A stretch of DNA of 60,090 bases, from the NCBI GenBank assembly GCA_002840245.1, contig PHAA01000022.1:1-60090 (forward strand). Direction: 5' to 3'. Below are positions 42,778 to 52,480 of this stretch, piece by piece (position 1 is the first letter of the stretch; each line of letters begins with the position of its first letter). The stretch comes from Firmicutes bacterium HGW-Firmicutes-15 (lineage in GTDB: Bacteria; Bacillota; Syntrophomonadia; Syntrophomonadales; Syntrophomonadaceae). A model generated the notes under the pieces. That model made no database searches and had not been told where the DNA came from. It saw only the letters and a program-made list of their open reading frames with translations. The translations under genes were made by a program, and so were the position numbers.

Positions 42778-45700
42778 AATATTGAGGACCTTTTATCAGA
42801 AATTAAGGCTCTAGGTCAGAGCGTGGCTAAATTGAAAGCAAATCAACTGGGATATCAACGCAGCAAAGAAGCCTGGCTGAAAGACGATAAATGGTATAAA
42901 GCTACTTCCGAGAAACAACCTGAGCAATTCTGCAGCTTTTCATCGGAACTTATATTCACCTTTGTAAATGAAGCCTATAGTGGTCTTTTTGGCAAGAAGC
43001 CAGAAGAGTTAGTTGGCAAGAGTGTATTGGCGTTAGTTCCAGAGGAATATCATAATGACGTAAGAAACTTGGTATCTTCCTTAACCAGAGAGAGTCCAGT
43101 TATGAATGTGGAATATCCGTGGATTAGTCCTGATGGGACAGCTCATTGGCAGCAATGGATTGCTTGGGTTATATTCGATGGAAATGGGTGTTTAATTGAA
43201 TACCAAGCCACAGGAAGGGATATTACTGAACGTAAAGAGGCCGAGGAACAGATTTGCTATCGACTCAAGTTGGAAGAAGCTGCAGCCAGGGCTTCGAGGA
43301 TTCTAATTGACACCGGAGAGGCCAATATCGTAGAGATTCTCGCAATTTTAGGTGAGGCCGTTTCGGTTAACCGTACATACATACTTTGGTTTAGGGAAGA
43401 TGGTGTGACTTGTGATAATACCTATGAGTGGTGTGACCCGGAAACAGAGCCTCAGATAAATAATCTGCAAGGCTTGGATGGCAATTCATTTCCTTGGTCG
43501 ATGGACAAACTTAAGAAAGGCGAAAATGTAATTATTACGGATATAAATACGCTTCCTCCGGAAGCAGTTGCAGAAAAAGAAGGATTTCAAGCTCAGGGTA
43601 TATATTCACTGCTTATGGTTCCAATTAATATTACTAATTGGGGAATTCGTGGGTATATGGGCTTTGATGACACTAAGAGATGTCGGCAATGGAGAAGTGA
43701 GGACGTTCGATGCCTCAGTATGGTTGCTGAAATGCTGGGAGCATACTGGGAACGCAAAGAAGCTGAAAAGACTCTGCGGGAAAGTGAAGCCAAATTTCGC
43801 ACCCTAACCGATACTGCTCCTGCTCTGATATATATATGGTCACTATCCAATGCTGAGGGATCGCTTCTGTATATGAATTCTGCGTATCAATTAATGATTG
43901 GTTATAGCAAAGAACGTGCCTTAGAAATGAGTTGGCATGAGTTTATTCATCCCGACTCCCTAGACTTAATGAAAGAACGAAGTCTGACCCGTCTCCAGGG
44001 TGATATTGCTCCCAGACGTTATGCAGCCAAGTATTTAACCGCAAACGGAGAGGGGCGCTGGGGAGATTTTTCAGCCAACTTTATTGAATGGGAAGGCAAA
44101 CCGGCTGTAATGGGAATAATCTATGACATTACCGAGCGTAAACAGATGGAAGAGGAACTGAGGCAAGCGCGCGATGAATTAGAAATAAGAGTTAAAGAAC
44201 GTACCGCAGAACTAAGCATAGTAAACGAAAAACTGCAGAGGGAAATCGCGGCCCACAAAGAGGCGGAACAAGAGCTAATCCTTAGCGAGGCCCGTTACCG
44301 GGCCATTATTGAGGATCAAACCGATATGGTCGTACGGGCTCTACCCGATACTACCATTACTTATGCAAATGAAGCCTACTGCCGTTTTTATGGAAAAAAC
44401 CATGTAAATATAATCGGTACTACTGCGAAGCAGTTAATTTATGAAGAGGACCTGAAGAGATTCATGGAGATAGTAAAATCACGAAGTCCAGAAGAACCGT
44501 ATGCAGTTATTACACTACGAACGATTAGGGCTGATGGAAACTATTGCTGGCAGGAGTGGCATGGACAAGCTATTTATAAAAATCAGTCTATAGTTGAATA
44601 CCAAGCAGTTGGGCGTGATATTACCGAACGTAAAAAAGCCGAAGAAGCGTTAAAACAAAGCGAGGCCAACTTTAAAACGCTAGCCGATACCTCCCCCGCC
44701 TTGATCTTTGTTTTCAATGAAGACCGATTGTTATATATGAATTCTACAGCCAAAATTGTAACCGCTTGTAGTGATGAGGATATGATAAATATGAATCCCT
44801 GGGACTTAGTGCATCCTGACTTCAGGGACCCTCTGCGCCAGGCTGGTATAGCTCGGAGAAAAGGTGAAATGGTACCGCCCTATGAAGCCAGGCTGATAGG
44901 CAAGAATGGATCTGAAATATGGGGATATCTATCGGCTGATATCATAGATTATGAAGGAAAGGAAGCTATTCTAGGAGTAGTTATTGATATTAGCGAACGC
45001 AAGAAAATGGAAGAGGACCTCCTACAAGCTACCAAACTGGAATCACTGGGTATTTTGGCCGGAGGCATTGCCCATGATTTTAATAATATCCTTACCGTAA
45101 TCAGTGGAAATATTTCATTGGCTAAAATGATTATGGAGGCAGAAAACGATATATCAGAGCTTTTGAGCGAAGTGGAAAAGGCCGCTTTCCAGGCCCGGGA
45201 TCTGACGCAACAATTACTCACTTTTTCTAAAGGCGGAGCCCCCATTAAAGAAACAGCTTCTATACAGGAGTTATTAATGGATTCAGCGAGTTTTGTTCTC
45301 AGGGGTTCCAATGTAAGCTGCAAATTTGCCATCTCGGATGATCTCTGGGCGGTTAGTATTGATAAAGGGCAAATCAGTCAGGTTGTTAATAATCTAATAA
45401 TTAATGCTGACCAGGCTATGCCTGAAGGCGGATCTATAGAATTATCAGCAGAAAATATTGTGGCTCCGACGACTCATTCTCTGCCAGTTGGTAATTATAT
45501 TAAGATATCCATTAAAGATCAGGGAATTGGAATATTGGAAAAACACCTGATAAAAGTTTTTGACCCATATTTTACAACTAAACAAAAGGGTCATGGACTA
45601 GGATTGGCTACCTGTTATTCTATAATAAAAAAACATGCTGGAGATATTAAAATTAGCTCCGAATTTGGAGTTGGGACCACCATTATTGTTTATCTGCCGG

Positions 45701-46161
45701 CCTGTCCGGAAGAGGTTGTAGTCAAAAAAGCCCCCTCCTCAAGAGCCTTATTAGGACAGGGGAAGATTCTTATAATGGATGACGAGGCGATAGTTAGAGA
45801 GACCCTGGGTAGGATGCTCAAGCATTTAGGTTATAATACCGTTTTTGCTTCGGATGGACAGGAAGCAATTGATTTGTATATAATTTCTCAAGAATTAGGC
45901 GAACCTTATGATGCGGTGATTATGGATTTAACTATTGCTGGAGGTATGGGCGGAAAAGAAGCGGTTAAGAGACTGTTGAGCATTGATTCCCAGGCCAAAG
46001 TACTGGTTTCCAGCGGTTATTCCAATGATCCGGTAATGGCTGATTTTAAAAAATATGGCTTTTGTGGAAGTATCCCTAAACCCTATGAAATCGCAGGGGT
46101 TAACCAAGTATTATATGAAGTCGTTGCTAATGACCAAAGAGATGTATCATTAGCCCTATAA
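42760..46161 (+). CDS. Hybrid sensor histidine kinase (PAS-GAF-PAS-PAS-PAS-HK-REC)
   Basis: The predicted order is PAS (about 30-155), GAF (165-330, with CDNTYEWCDPETEP), PAS (340-465), coiled coil (465-510), PAS (515-640), PAS (645-765), then the HisKA region with ESLGILAGGIAHDFNNILTV (phospho-His). The ATPase follows (NNLIINADQAMPEGG N-box, GHGLGLATCYSIIKKH G-box), and a C-terminal receiver opens KILIMDDEAIVRETLG with phospho-Asp in DAVIMDLTIAGG. There are no membrane helices, so it senses cytosolic signals. ATG 42760 has GAGGAG 8 bases upstream; GTG 42751 overlaps that site. No response regulator gene is adjacent. Length is 1133 residues. A shortened paralogue follows. Confidence 0.92.
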   Translation: MDFVNRNIEDLLSEIKALGQSVAKLKANQLGYQRSKEAWLKDDKWYKATSEKQPEQFCSFSSELIFTFVNEAYSGLFGKKPEELVGKSVLALVPEEYHNDVRNLVSSLTRESPVMNVEYPWISPDGTAHWQQWIAWVIFDGNGCLIEYQATGRDITERKEAEEQICYRLKLEEAAARASRILIDTGEANIVEILAILGEAVSVNRTYILWFREDGVTCDNTYEWCDPETEPQINNLQGLDGNSFPWSMDKLKKGENVIITDINTLPPEAVAEKEGFQAQGIYSLLMVPINITNWGIRGYMGFDDTKRCRQWRSEDVRCLSMVAEMLGAYWERKEAEKTLRESEAKFRTLTDTAPALIYIWSLSNAEGSLLYMNSAYQLMIGYSKERALEMSWHEFIHPDSLDLMKERSLTRLQGDIAPRRYAAKYLTANGEGRWGDFSANFIEWEGKPAVMGIIYDITERKQMEEELRQARDELEIRVKERTAELSIVNEKLQREIAAHKEAEQELILSEARYRAIIEDQTDMVVRALPDTTITYANEAYCRFYGKNHVNIIGTTAKQLIYEEDLKRFMEIVKSRSPEEPYAVITLRTIRADGNYCWQEWHGQAIYKNQSIVEYQAVGRDITERKKAEEALKQSEANFKTLADTSPALIFVFNEDRLLYMNSTAKIVTACSDEDMINMNPWDLVHPDFRDPLRQAGIARRKGEMVPPYEARLIGKNGSEIWGYLSADIIDYEGKEAILGVVIDISERKKMEEDLLQATKLESLGILAGGIAHDFNNILTVISGNISLAKMIMEAENDISELLSEVEKAAFQARDLTQQLLTFSKGGAPIKETASIQELLMDSASFVLRGSNVSCKFAISDDLWAVSIDKGQISQVVNNLIINADQAMPEGGSIELSAENIVAPTTHSLPVGNYIKISIKDQGIGILEKHLIKVFDPYFTTKQKGHGLGLATCYSIIKKHAGDIKISSEFGVGTTIIVYLPACPEEVVVKKAPSSRALLGQGKILIMDDEAIVRETLGRMLKHLGYNTVFASDGQEAIDLYIISQELGEPYDAVIMDLTIAGGMGGKEAVKRLLSIDSQAKVLVSSGYSNDPVMADFKKYGFCGSIPKPYEIAGVNQVLYEVVANDQRDVSLAL

Positions 46162-46469
46162 GGGTAGTTGAAGTATGTTTATTAACGATCAATAGCTTAG
46201 GGTCTGACCAAAGACCTTGATTTCTTCATAAGTAATCGTCTATCTACCTGTCTTCACGAATCTTCAGCAGACCCGTCTATCTTGATTCATCGCTCATAGC
46301 AGATTAGGGCATTTTTTTAATAGAAAAAACTCAGACAATTATCTGCGAATTTGTCACTAGATTCTCTTTGCTTATTTTAATGCTTGTAGTAATAAACACC
46401 TTTCCTTCTATAATTAATCCAGACTCACGAGGTGCATAGATAATGGATAGATGGCTCTGGGGCACTTGT

Positions 46470-46622
46470 ATGCTGATAGCAGAAAAGATCGAATAATTCT
46501 GGAAAAAATACAACATCACCGACAAAGAATAGCAAGATTCCCAAAGGGAATATATTGAAAGATGTCAAATGTTAGGTGAATGTACTTTTTGAGGAGTGAC
46601 AAAGATGGATTTTGTAAACATA
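46470..46622 (+). repeat. Duplicated leader, copy 2
   Basis: The second copy of the leader at 42625-42777 contains ATTCCCAAAGGGAAT at 46537-46551 and the same ribosome binding site and first codons. The 46162-46469 part before it is AT-rich, with no gene I can support. Confidence 0.9.
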
Positions 46623-49559
46623 ACTACGGAAGAACAGGATATCACCCAATGCAAAGAGGCTGAGGATGAGATTAATTATCGACTCAAATTAGAAGAAGCT
46701 ATAGCCAGGGCTTCGCGGATTCTAATTGACCCTGGTGAGGCTGACATTGGAGATATTCTCAGGATTTTAGGGGAGGCTGTTTCTACCAACCGAACTTATA
46801 TATTTTGCTTCCGAGAAGATGGTAGGACTTGTGATAATACCTATGAGTGGTGCGACCCGGAAACAGAACCGCTGATAAATAATCTGCAAGCTTGTGATGC
46901 TTATTCATATGCTTGGTCAATGGATAAATTAGTGAAAGGCGAAAATGTAATTATTACGGATATAAACACTCTTCCTCCTGAAGCGACTGCTGAAAAAAAA
47001 GGTTTTCAAGTCCAGGGTATATATTCATTGCTTATTGTTCCGATTAATTCGGCAAATGGGAAAATACAGGGGTATATGGGTTTTGATGATACTGAGAAAT
47101 GTCGGCAATGGAGAAGTGAGGATATTAGATGTCTAAGTATGGTTGCTGAAATGCTGGGAACTTACTGGGAACGCCAACAAATGGAAAAGGCATTGCGGGA
47201 AAGTGAAGCAAAATTTCGCACTCTGGCCGGTACTGCTCCTGCCCTTATCTATGTACAGTCTCAGTCTGTTGAAGATGGTCCGCTAATCTATTTTAATTCT
47301 GGGTATAAATCAATCATCGGTTATAGCAGTGAAGAGGCCTTAAATATGAGTTGGCGGGATTTTGTGCATCCTGATTACCAGGAATTAGCTCAACAAGGAA
47401 TTCAAGTACGACGGCAGAATGATTGTCATACTGTCCGTTATGAGGCCAAGTTTCTAACTAAAAGTGGCGAAGAACGCTGGGGAGATTTATCAGCCAGTTC
47501 AATTGAATGGGAGGGTAAACCAGCCATAATAGGAATAATTTATGACATTACCGAGCGTAAACAGATGGAGGAGGAACTGCGGCAAGCGCGCGATGAATTA
47601 GAAATGAGGGTTACAGAACGTATTGCAGAACTAAGCATAGTAAACGAAAAACTGCAGCAGGAAATCGTAGCCCACAAACAGGTGGAACAGGACTTGATGA
47701 TAAGCGAGGCGCGTTATCGGGCCATTATTGAGAATCAAACCGAATTGGTCATACGCGCGCTGCCAGATACTACTCTTACTTTCGTAAATGAAGCTTTAGT
47801 TAGATTTTTTGGTAAGCAACCGGAATATTTCATTGGCAATAGTCTATTGGCTAGCATGGTCAAAGAAGATCAATCGGGGGTTCTGGAGAAGTTAACAGCA
47901 CTGACTCCAGAAAATCCTGATACAGCTCATACCGTGCGAGTTGTCCAAAAAGGTGGAAGGATTAGCTGGCATGAGTGGACGTCCCGGGCGATATTTGATA
48001 ATCAACAAATCGTGGAATACCAAGCGGTGGGGCGTGATGTGACTAAACGTAAGAAAGCCGAAGAAGCATTAAAACGAAACGAGGCCAATTTTAAAAAGCT
48101 GGCTGAGACCTCTCCTGCATTGATCTACGTTTTTAAGGAAGATCATTTAGTATATGCTAATTCTAGAGCGAAATTAGTAATGGGTTATATTGACGATGAG
48201 ATTTGCCAATTAAATACTTGGGAGATAGTTCACCCTGATTACAGGGAATTTGTTCGTCATGCTAGTATAGCCCGGAGAAAAGGTGAACTGGTACCACCTT
48301 ATGAAATAAAGTTGATAGGAAAGCAGGGACAGCAAATATGGGGATACCTATCGGCTGATATCATTGACTATGAAGGACAGGATGCAAATCTAGGAGTAAT
48401 TATTGATATAACTGAACGCAAAAAACTGGAAGAGGATCTCCTGAAAGCCACCAAGTTGGAATCGCTGGGGATTTTGGCCGGAGGCATTGCCCATGACTTC
48501 AATAATATCCTTACCGTAATCAGTGGAAACATTTCGTTGGCTAAGATGATTATGGATTCAGAAAACGAAATATCTGAGCTTTTGAACGAAGTGGAAAAGG
48601 CTACATTTCAAGCCCGAGATCTGACTCAACAATTACTTACCTTTTCCAAAGGCGGAGCTCCCATTAAAGAAACAGCTTCTATCCAGGAGTTATTGTTGGA
48701 TTCAGCCAGTTTTGTTCTGAGGGGTTCCAATGTAAGTTGTACGTTTACTCTCCCGGATGATCTCTGGGCGGTTAATATTGATAAAGGGCAAATCAGCCAG
48801 GTTGTTAATAATCTTATAATTAATGCTGATCAGGCTATGCCCGAAGGTGGATTAATACAATTAGCCGCGGAAAATATATTGACTGTGACAACTGGACTTT
48901 CTCTGCCCGCAGGCAAATATGTTAAGATATCCATTAAAGACCAGGGCATGGGAATACCGGAAAAACATCTCGCTAAAGTTTTTGACCCATACTTCACTAC
49001 CAAACGAAAGGGTCATGGACTGGGATTGGCTACCTGTTATTCCATAATCAAAAAACACGCTGGAGATATCAGAATTCATTCCGAATTAGGAGTAGGGACC
49101 ACCATTATTATTTACCTGCCTGCCTGTCGGGAAAAGGCTGTAGTTAAAAAGGATTTACCACCAACAGCATTATTCGGACAGGGAAAGATTCTTATAATGG
49201 ATGATGAGGCAATCGTTAGAGAGACACTGGGAAGGATGCTCAGGCATTTAGGCTATAATACCGCTATTGCCTCGGATGGTCAGGAAGCAATTGAATTATA
49301 TCTAATAGCTCAAGAAATAGGTGAGCCTTATGATGCGGTGATTATGGATTTGACCATTGCTGGAGGCATGGGGGGAAAAGAAGCAGTTAAAAGACTGCGG
49401 CGAATTGATTCCCAGGCTAAAGTATTGGTTTCCAGCGGTTATTCTAATGATCCGGTAATGGCTGATTTTAAGAAATACGGCTTTTGCGGAATTATCCCCA
49501 AACCCTATGAAATAGCAGGGGTTAACCAGGCATTATATGAAGTGATTGCCAATAACTAG
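46605..49559 (+). CDS. Hybrid sensor histidine kinase, paralogue lacking first PAS
   Basis: This is a tandem duplicate of the preceding kinase. The first five residues (MDFVN) and everything from ITxxKEAE onward match, but the roughly 150-residue first PAS domain is missing. The remaining order is GAF, PAS, coiled coil, PAS, PAS, HisKA (GGIAHDFNNILTVISGN), ATPase (GHGLGLATCYSI) and receiver (KILIMDDEAIVRETLG, DAVIMDLTIAGGMGG). Catalytic motifs are intact, so it should be active. Sensor domains diverge more than the catalytic core. For example, PAS residues after YRAIIENQTELV differ widely, which suggests a new signal. Length is 984 residues from ATG 46605. The same ribosome binding site is used. 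Confidence 0.92.
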   Translation: MDFVNITTEEQDITQCKEAEDEINYRLKLEEAIARASRILIDPGEADIGDILRILGEAVSTNRTYIFCFREDGRTCDNTYEWCDPETEPLINNLQACDAYSYAWSMDKLVKGENVIITDINTLPPEATAEKKGFQVQGIYSLLIVPINSANGKIQGYMGFDDTEKCRQWRSEDIRCLSMVAEMLGTYWERQQMEKALRESEAKFRTLAGTAPALIYVQSQSVEDGPLIYFNSGYKSIIGYSSEEALNMSWRDFVHPDYQELAQQGIQVRRQNDCHTVRYEAKFLTKSGEERWGDLSASSIEWEGKPAIIGIIYDITERKQMEEELRQARDELEMRVTERIAELSIVNEKLQQEIVAHKQVEQDLMISEARYRAIIENQTELVIRALPDTTLTFVNEALVRFFGKQPEYFIGNSLLASMVKEDQSGVLEKLTALTPENPDTAHTVRVVQKGGRISWHEWTSRAIFDNQQIVEYQAVGRDVTKRKKAEEALKRNEANFKKLAETSPALIYVFKEDHLVYANSRAKLVMGYIDDEICQLNTWEIVHPDYREFVRHASIARRKGELVPPYEIKLIGKQGQQIWGYLSADIIDYEGQDANLGVIIDITERKKLEEDLLKATKLESLGILAGGIAHDFNNILTVISGNISLAKMIMDSENEISELLNEVEKATFQARDLTQQLLTFSKGGAPIKETASIQELLLDSASFVLRGSNVSCTFTLPDDLWAVNIDKGQISQVVNNLIINADQAMPEGGLIQLAAENILTVTTGLSLPAGKYVKISIKDQGMGIPEKHLAKVFDPYFTTKRKGHGLGLATCYSIIKKHAGDIRIHSELGVGTTIIIYLPACREKAVVKKDLPPTALFGQGKILIMDDEAIVRETLGRMLRHLGYNTAIASDGQEAIELYLIAQEIGEPYDAVIMDLTIAGGMGGKEAVKRLRRIDSQAKVLVSSGYSNDPVMADFKKYGFCGIIPKPYEIAGVNQALYEVIANN

Positions 49560-49627
49560 AGAAATTTATCACTAGTACGCTAGGGCTGAATAACTTAGGT
49601 CGGAACCCAAGCAATTAATACCAGAAG

Positions 49628-49702
49628 CTAAGCAGCACCGATAAGGCCTAAGAACAGAACATTAGTATGAAAAACTTGGTATAAGAAAGATAGTCGGGTT
49701 AC
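49628..49702 (-). pseudogene. Remnant of an RDD family gene
   Basis: The minus strand translates as VTRLSFLYQVFHTNVLFLGL then IGAA and a stop. This parallels PSFLYQVLHTNILFLGLTGA of the RDD gene at 36957-37499. Nucleotide similarity is also visible across this stretch and a little beyond (against about 37241-37325). Only a mid-gene fragment is left. The rest of the 49560-49825 gap shows no gene. Confidence 0.75.
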
Positions 49703-49825
49703 ATTAGGATAGGATGCAATATGTTTGACGTTTGTTAGGTAATTTATCATATATTTAGATTTGTACAAGCTTTTCTAGTCGAGGGGAAAAGTTTACAGTA
49801 CAATTAATATAAAGGTAAATTAATC

Positions 49826-51013
49826 ATGAAAATAATTGAAAATTATTATAAAAGCTCGTTAATATCACTATCAAAAGCGGATGAAGAAAAATTCTCTAGT
49901 CTAATAACTGGTGTTAATATACAGCGTTTAAGAATTATTGCATTATTAACAGTAGTGATTATGTTTAGTATGATTTTTTTTGATATGGCTTCAATAGGGG
50001 CGGTTCGTACAGATAATGCCATTAGCATTAGACCCTATTTTATTGCCATACGCGTAGCATTTATTATGGGAGCAATGATTTTCTTAATAGTCACTAAAAG
50101 CCTCGGACAGCATGAAGGGTTATTGAAAAGATATAAACTCTACATAGATGTATTTGTTCTTTTTAGCCTTACATTACTTTCAGTTCTAACCGGATTTGTT
50201 CAGGCTATAAGAGATGATATTAGTCCATATTTAATGGGACTATTCATTGTAACATCCTTCATCTACCTGGACCGCAGGAAAGTTGTGTTTATTTTTGGGG
50301 CAGCCCTGGTAACTATGGGGGTTGGAACATGGCTGGTACAGGAAGACAAGGGAGTATTCGGGTATAATATGCTAAATGCATGCATCATGACCTTGGTTGC
50401 TTGGATTGCTACTCATATTCTCTATGCTAACCGTGCACGGGAGTTCCTAAACCAACAGCTAATAGAAAAGCAAGCGTTGCAATTGGCTGAATCCAATGAG
50501 CAACTGGAAGAGCTTTCTTATAGGGATGCACTCACAAACTTGCCCAATCGGCGCTATTTCGATGAACATATTCAGCGGGAGTGGAACCGGGCAATTGATG
50601 AAGAAAAACCAATATCTTTGATATTTATTGATATTGATCATTTTAAGGAACTGAATGATACCTTTGGACACCAGGTTGGGGACGAATGCCTCAAGCTGAT
50701 TGGTTCATCTTTATGTTCGCAAACTGATATATCAGAAGCGGTTGTCGCTCGACTTGGGGGAGATGAATATGCAGTGCTCCTTCCCGACAAAGATATTAAG
50801 GCAGCTAAGGCGATTGCCAATCAAATGCTTCAGGCTGTGCAGGTATTAAATAATAGGTTAGCCGCTAAATACGGTGGGCAGATAAGTACTAGCATGGGTG
50901 TCGCTTGTAGGCAGCCCTTAGTGGAGGATTCCCCTTCAGTATTAATGCGGGAAGCAGACCTTGCTCTTTATAAAGCAAAGGATATGGGCCGAAACCAGGT
51001 GGCAGCTTTATGA
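49826..51013 (+). CDS. Membrane-bound diguanylate cyclase (GGDEF)
   Basis: It makes c-di-GMP from two GTP. Residues 35-210 contain about six hydrophobic helices (IIALLTVVIMFSMIFFDMA, FIAIRVAFIMGAMIFLIV and others), then a short coiled coil (NQQLIEKQALQLAESNEQLE). The GGDEF domain follows: YRDALTNLPNRRYFDEHI, FIDIDHFKELNDTFGHQVGD and RLGGDEYAVLLPD, with the signature as GGDEY, which is catalytically competent. The RxxD inhibitory site expected just before the signature is absent (DISEAVVA). AAGG lies upstream of ATG 49826. It follows the two hybrid kinases, which could feed the same signalling network. No EAL or PilZ gene is visible here. Confidence 0.92.
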   Translation: MKIIENYYKSSLISLSKADEEKFSSLITGVNIQRLRIIALLTVVIMFSMIFFDMASIGAVRTDNAISIRPYFIAIRVAFIMGAMIFLIVTKSLGQHEGLLKRYKLYIDVFVLFSLTLLSVLTGFVQAIRDDISPYLMGLFIVTSFIYLDRRKVVFIFGAALVTMGVGTWLVQEDKGVFGYNMLNACIMTLVAWIATHILYANRAREFLNQQLIEKQALQLAESNEQLEELSYRDALTNLPNRRYFDEHIQREWNRAIDEEKPISLIFIDIDHFKELNDTFGHQVGDECLKLIGSSLCSQTDISEAVVARLGGDEYAVLLPDKDIKAAKAIANQMLQAVQVLNNRLAAKYGGQISTSMGVACRQPLVEDSPSVLMREADLALYKAKDMGRNQVAAL

Positions 51014-51080
51014 AGGGAGAAAAGTGCTTATCCAAAACAAATTTAAAAAGAAGGCCATGAATGAAAGGTGAGGTACGATT

Positions 51081-51911
51081 ATGAGTAAAGCGGATATAAT
51101 ATTTATTGCCATGTGTAAGGATATTCTTGAAAACGGTATTTCTTCACAAGGTGAGAGTGTAAGGGCTAAGTGGGAGGACGGTGCTCCAGCTCATACTATT
51201 AAGAAGTTTGGGGTTATTAATAGATATGATCTTGCCGAAGAGTTTCCGATCCTTACCTTAAGACCAACCAACTTGAAGGCAGCCATTGATGAACTGCTGT
51301 GGATATGGCAGAAAAAATCCAATAATATTAAGGAGCTAAATAGTCATATTTGGGATAGTTGGGCTAATGAAGACGGTTCGATCGGAAAAGCATACGGCTA
51401 TCAGTTAGGTATTAAGCATAAGTACCCGGAGGGAGAATTTGATCAAGTCGATCGGGCCTTATATGATTTGAAGCATAATCCATATAGCAGAAGAATTATG
51501 GTCAATATGTATAATCACGATGATTTAAATGAGATGAACTTATATCCTTGCGCATATAGTATGACCTTCAATGTCACCGGCAGGAAACTTAATGCTATAC
51601 TCAATCAGCGGTCGCAAGACATTCTGGTTGCCAATAACTGGAACGTATGCCAGTATGCAATTTTAGTACACATGCTAGCCCAAGAAAGTAATCTTGAAGT
51701 AGGAGAATTAATTCATGTTATTGCCGATGCCCATATATACGATAGGCATATACCGTTAATTGCAGACCTTATTCAAAGGACTGCTTACCCGGCTCCAAAG
51801 TTGCTAATTAATCCCGATAAAAAGGATTTTTATGATTTTAAAGTAGAAGATTTTGCAGTAGAGGGATATGAAAGTGGAGCGCAAATAATAAATATTCCTG
51901 TGGCCATTTGA
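51081..51911 (+). CDS. thyA: Thymidylate synthase
   Basis: ThyA methylates dUMP to dTMP using methylene-tetrahydrofolate. The catalytic Cys is in NLYPCAYSMTFNVTGRKLNA (usual PPCH region; here PCAY), followed by NQRSQDILVANNWNVCQYAI, the substrate-binding QRSxD motif. LIHVIADAHIYDRHI is the late family motif with the key Asp-Ala-His. LRPTNLKAAIDELLWIWQKK is the N-terminal helix. Length 276. The PCAY replacement and several sequence differences mark a divergent branch common in Clostridia and Bacilli phages. It starts the thyA-folA pair with a 13-base gap to folA. Confidence 0.93.
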   Translation: MSKADIIFIAMCKDILENGISSQGESVRAKWEDGAPAHTIKKFGVINRYDLAEEFPILTLRPTNLKAAIDELLWIWQKKSNNIKELNSHIWDSWANEDGSIGKAYGYQLGIKHKYPEGEFDQVDRALYDLKHNPYSRRIMVNMYNHDDLNEMNLYPCAYSMTFNVTGRKLNAILNQRSQDILVANNWNVCQYAILVHMLAQESNLEVGELIHVIADAHIYDRHIPLIADLIQRTAYPAPKLLINPDKKDFYDFKVEDFAVEGYESGAQIINIPVAI

Positions 51912-51924
51912 AGGGGACGATAAC

Positions 51925-52425
51925 ATGAAAGCTATTGTGGCAGTTGATCTTAATTGGGGAATTGGTTGTAAGGGTAAGTTGCTGGAGAGAATTCCAGATG
52001 ACATGAAGTTCTTCAAGCAGAAAACCGTGGGCAAAATTGTATTAATGGGACGGGAGACATTTGTCTCATTGCCGGGAGGAGAGCCATTAAAGGATAGACT
52101 TAATATTGTGCTATGTGAAGATAAGCAATTCAGTGATAAAAAAATTACTGTTTGTAGTTCATTAAATGAACTCTTTGGCGAATTAAAAAAGTATCCAACT
52201 GATGAGGTGTTCGTAATAGGGGGGGAAATAGTATACGCAGAGCTACTGCCATATTGTTCCGAAGCTTATGTCACTAAGATTGAAAACATCTATGAAGCGG
52301 ATAAATATTTTGTTAATCTAGATGAAGATGAAAGATGGGAACTAATATCTACAGGCGAATCGAAAAGCTTTAATGGTATTCGTTACAGCTTAACAAAATA
52401 TAAAAATAATGTGCTTCAGAAATAG
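51925..52425 (+). CDS. folA: Dihydrofolate reductase
   Basis: DHFR regenerates tetrahydrofolate from the dihydrofolate that ThyA produces, using NADPH. MKAIVAVDLNWGIGCKGKLL is the N-terminal strand with the Trp of the Met20 loop. IPDDMKFFKQKTVGKIVLMG has the catalytic Asp and the NADPH contacts, and TDEVFVIGGEIVYAELLPY is the FxIGG motif. The length of 166 residues is standard. GAAGGGG lies upstream of the ATG, 13 bases after thyA. Confidence 0.94.
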   Translation: MKAIVAVDLNWGIGCKGKLLERIPDDMKFFKQKTVGKIVLMGRETFVSLPGGEPLKDRLNIVLCEDKQFSDKKITVCSSLNELFGELKKYPTDEVFVIGGEIVYAELLPYCSEAYVTKIENIYEADKYFVNLDEDERWELISTGESKSFNGIRYSLTKYKNNVLQK

Positions 52426-52480
52426 TTTTAAGCTTTAATTCACCTGCAATGTTAGTCCGCAAAATTCTCCTTAATAGGAT

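Noticed and set aside
46331-46525. Minus-strand 64-codon ORF
   Set aside because: It overlaps the duplicated kinase leader, has no ribosome site and no protein-like pattern.
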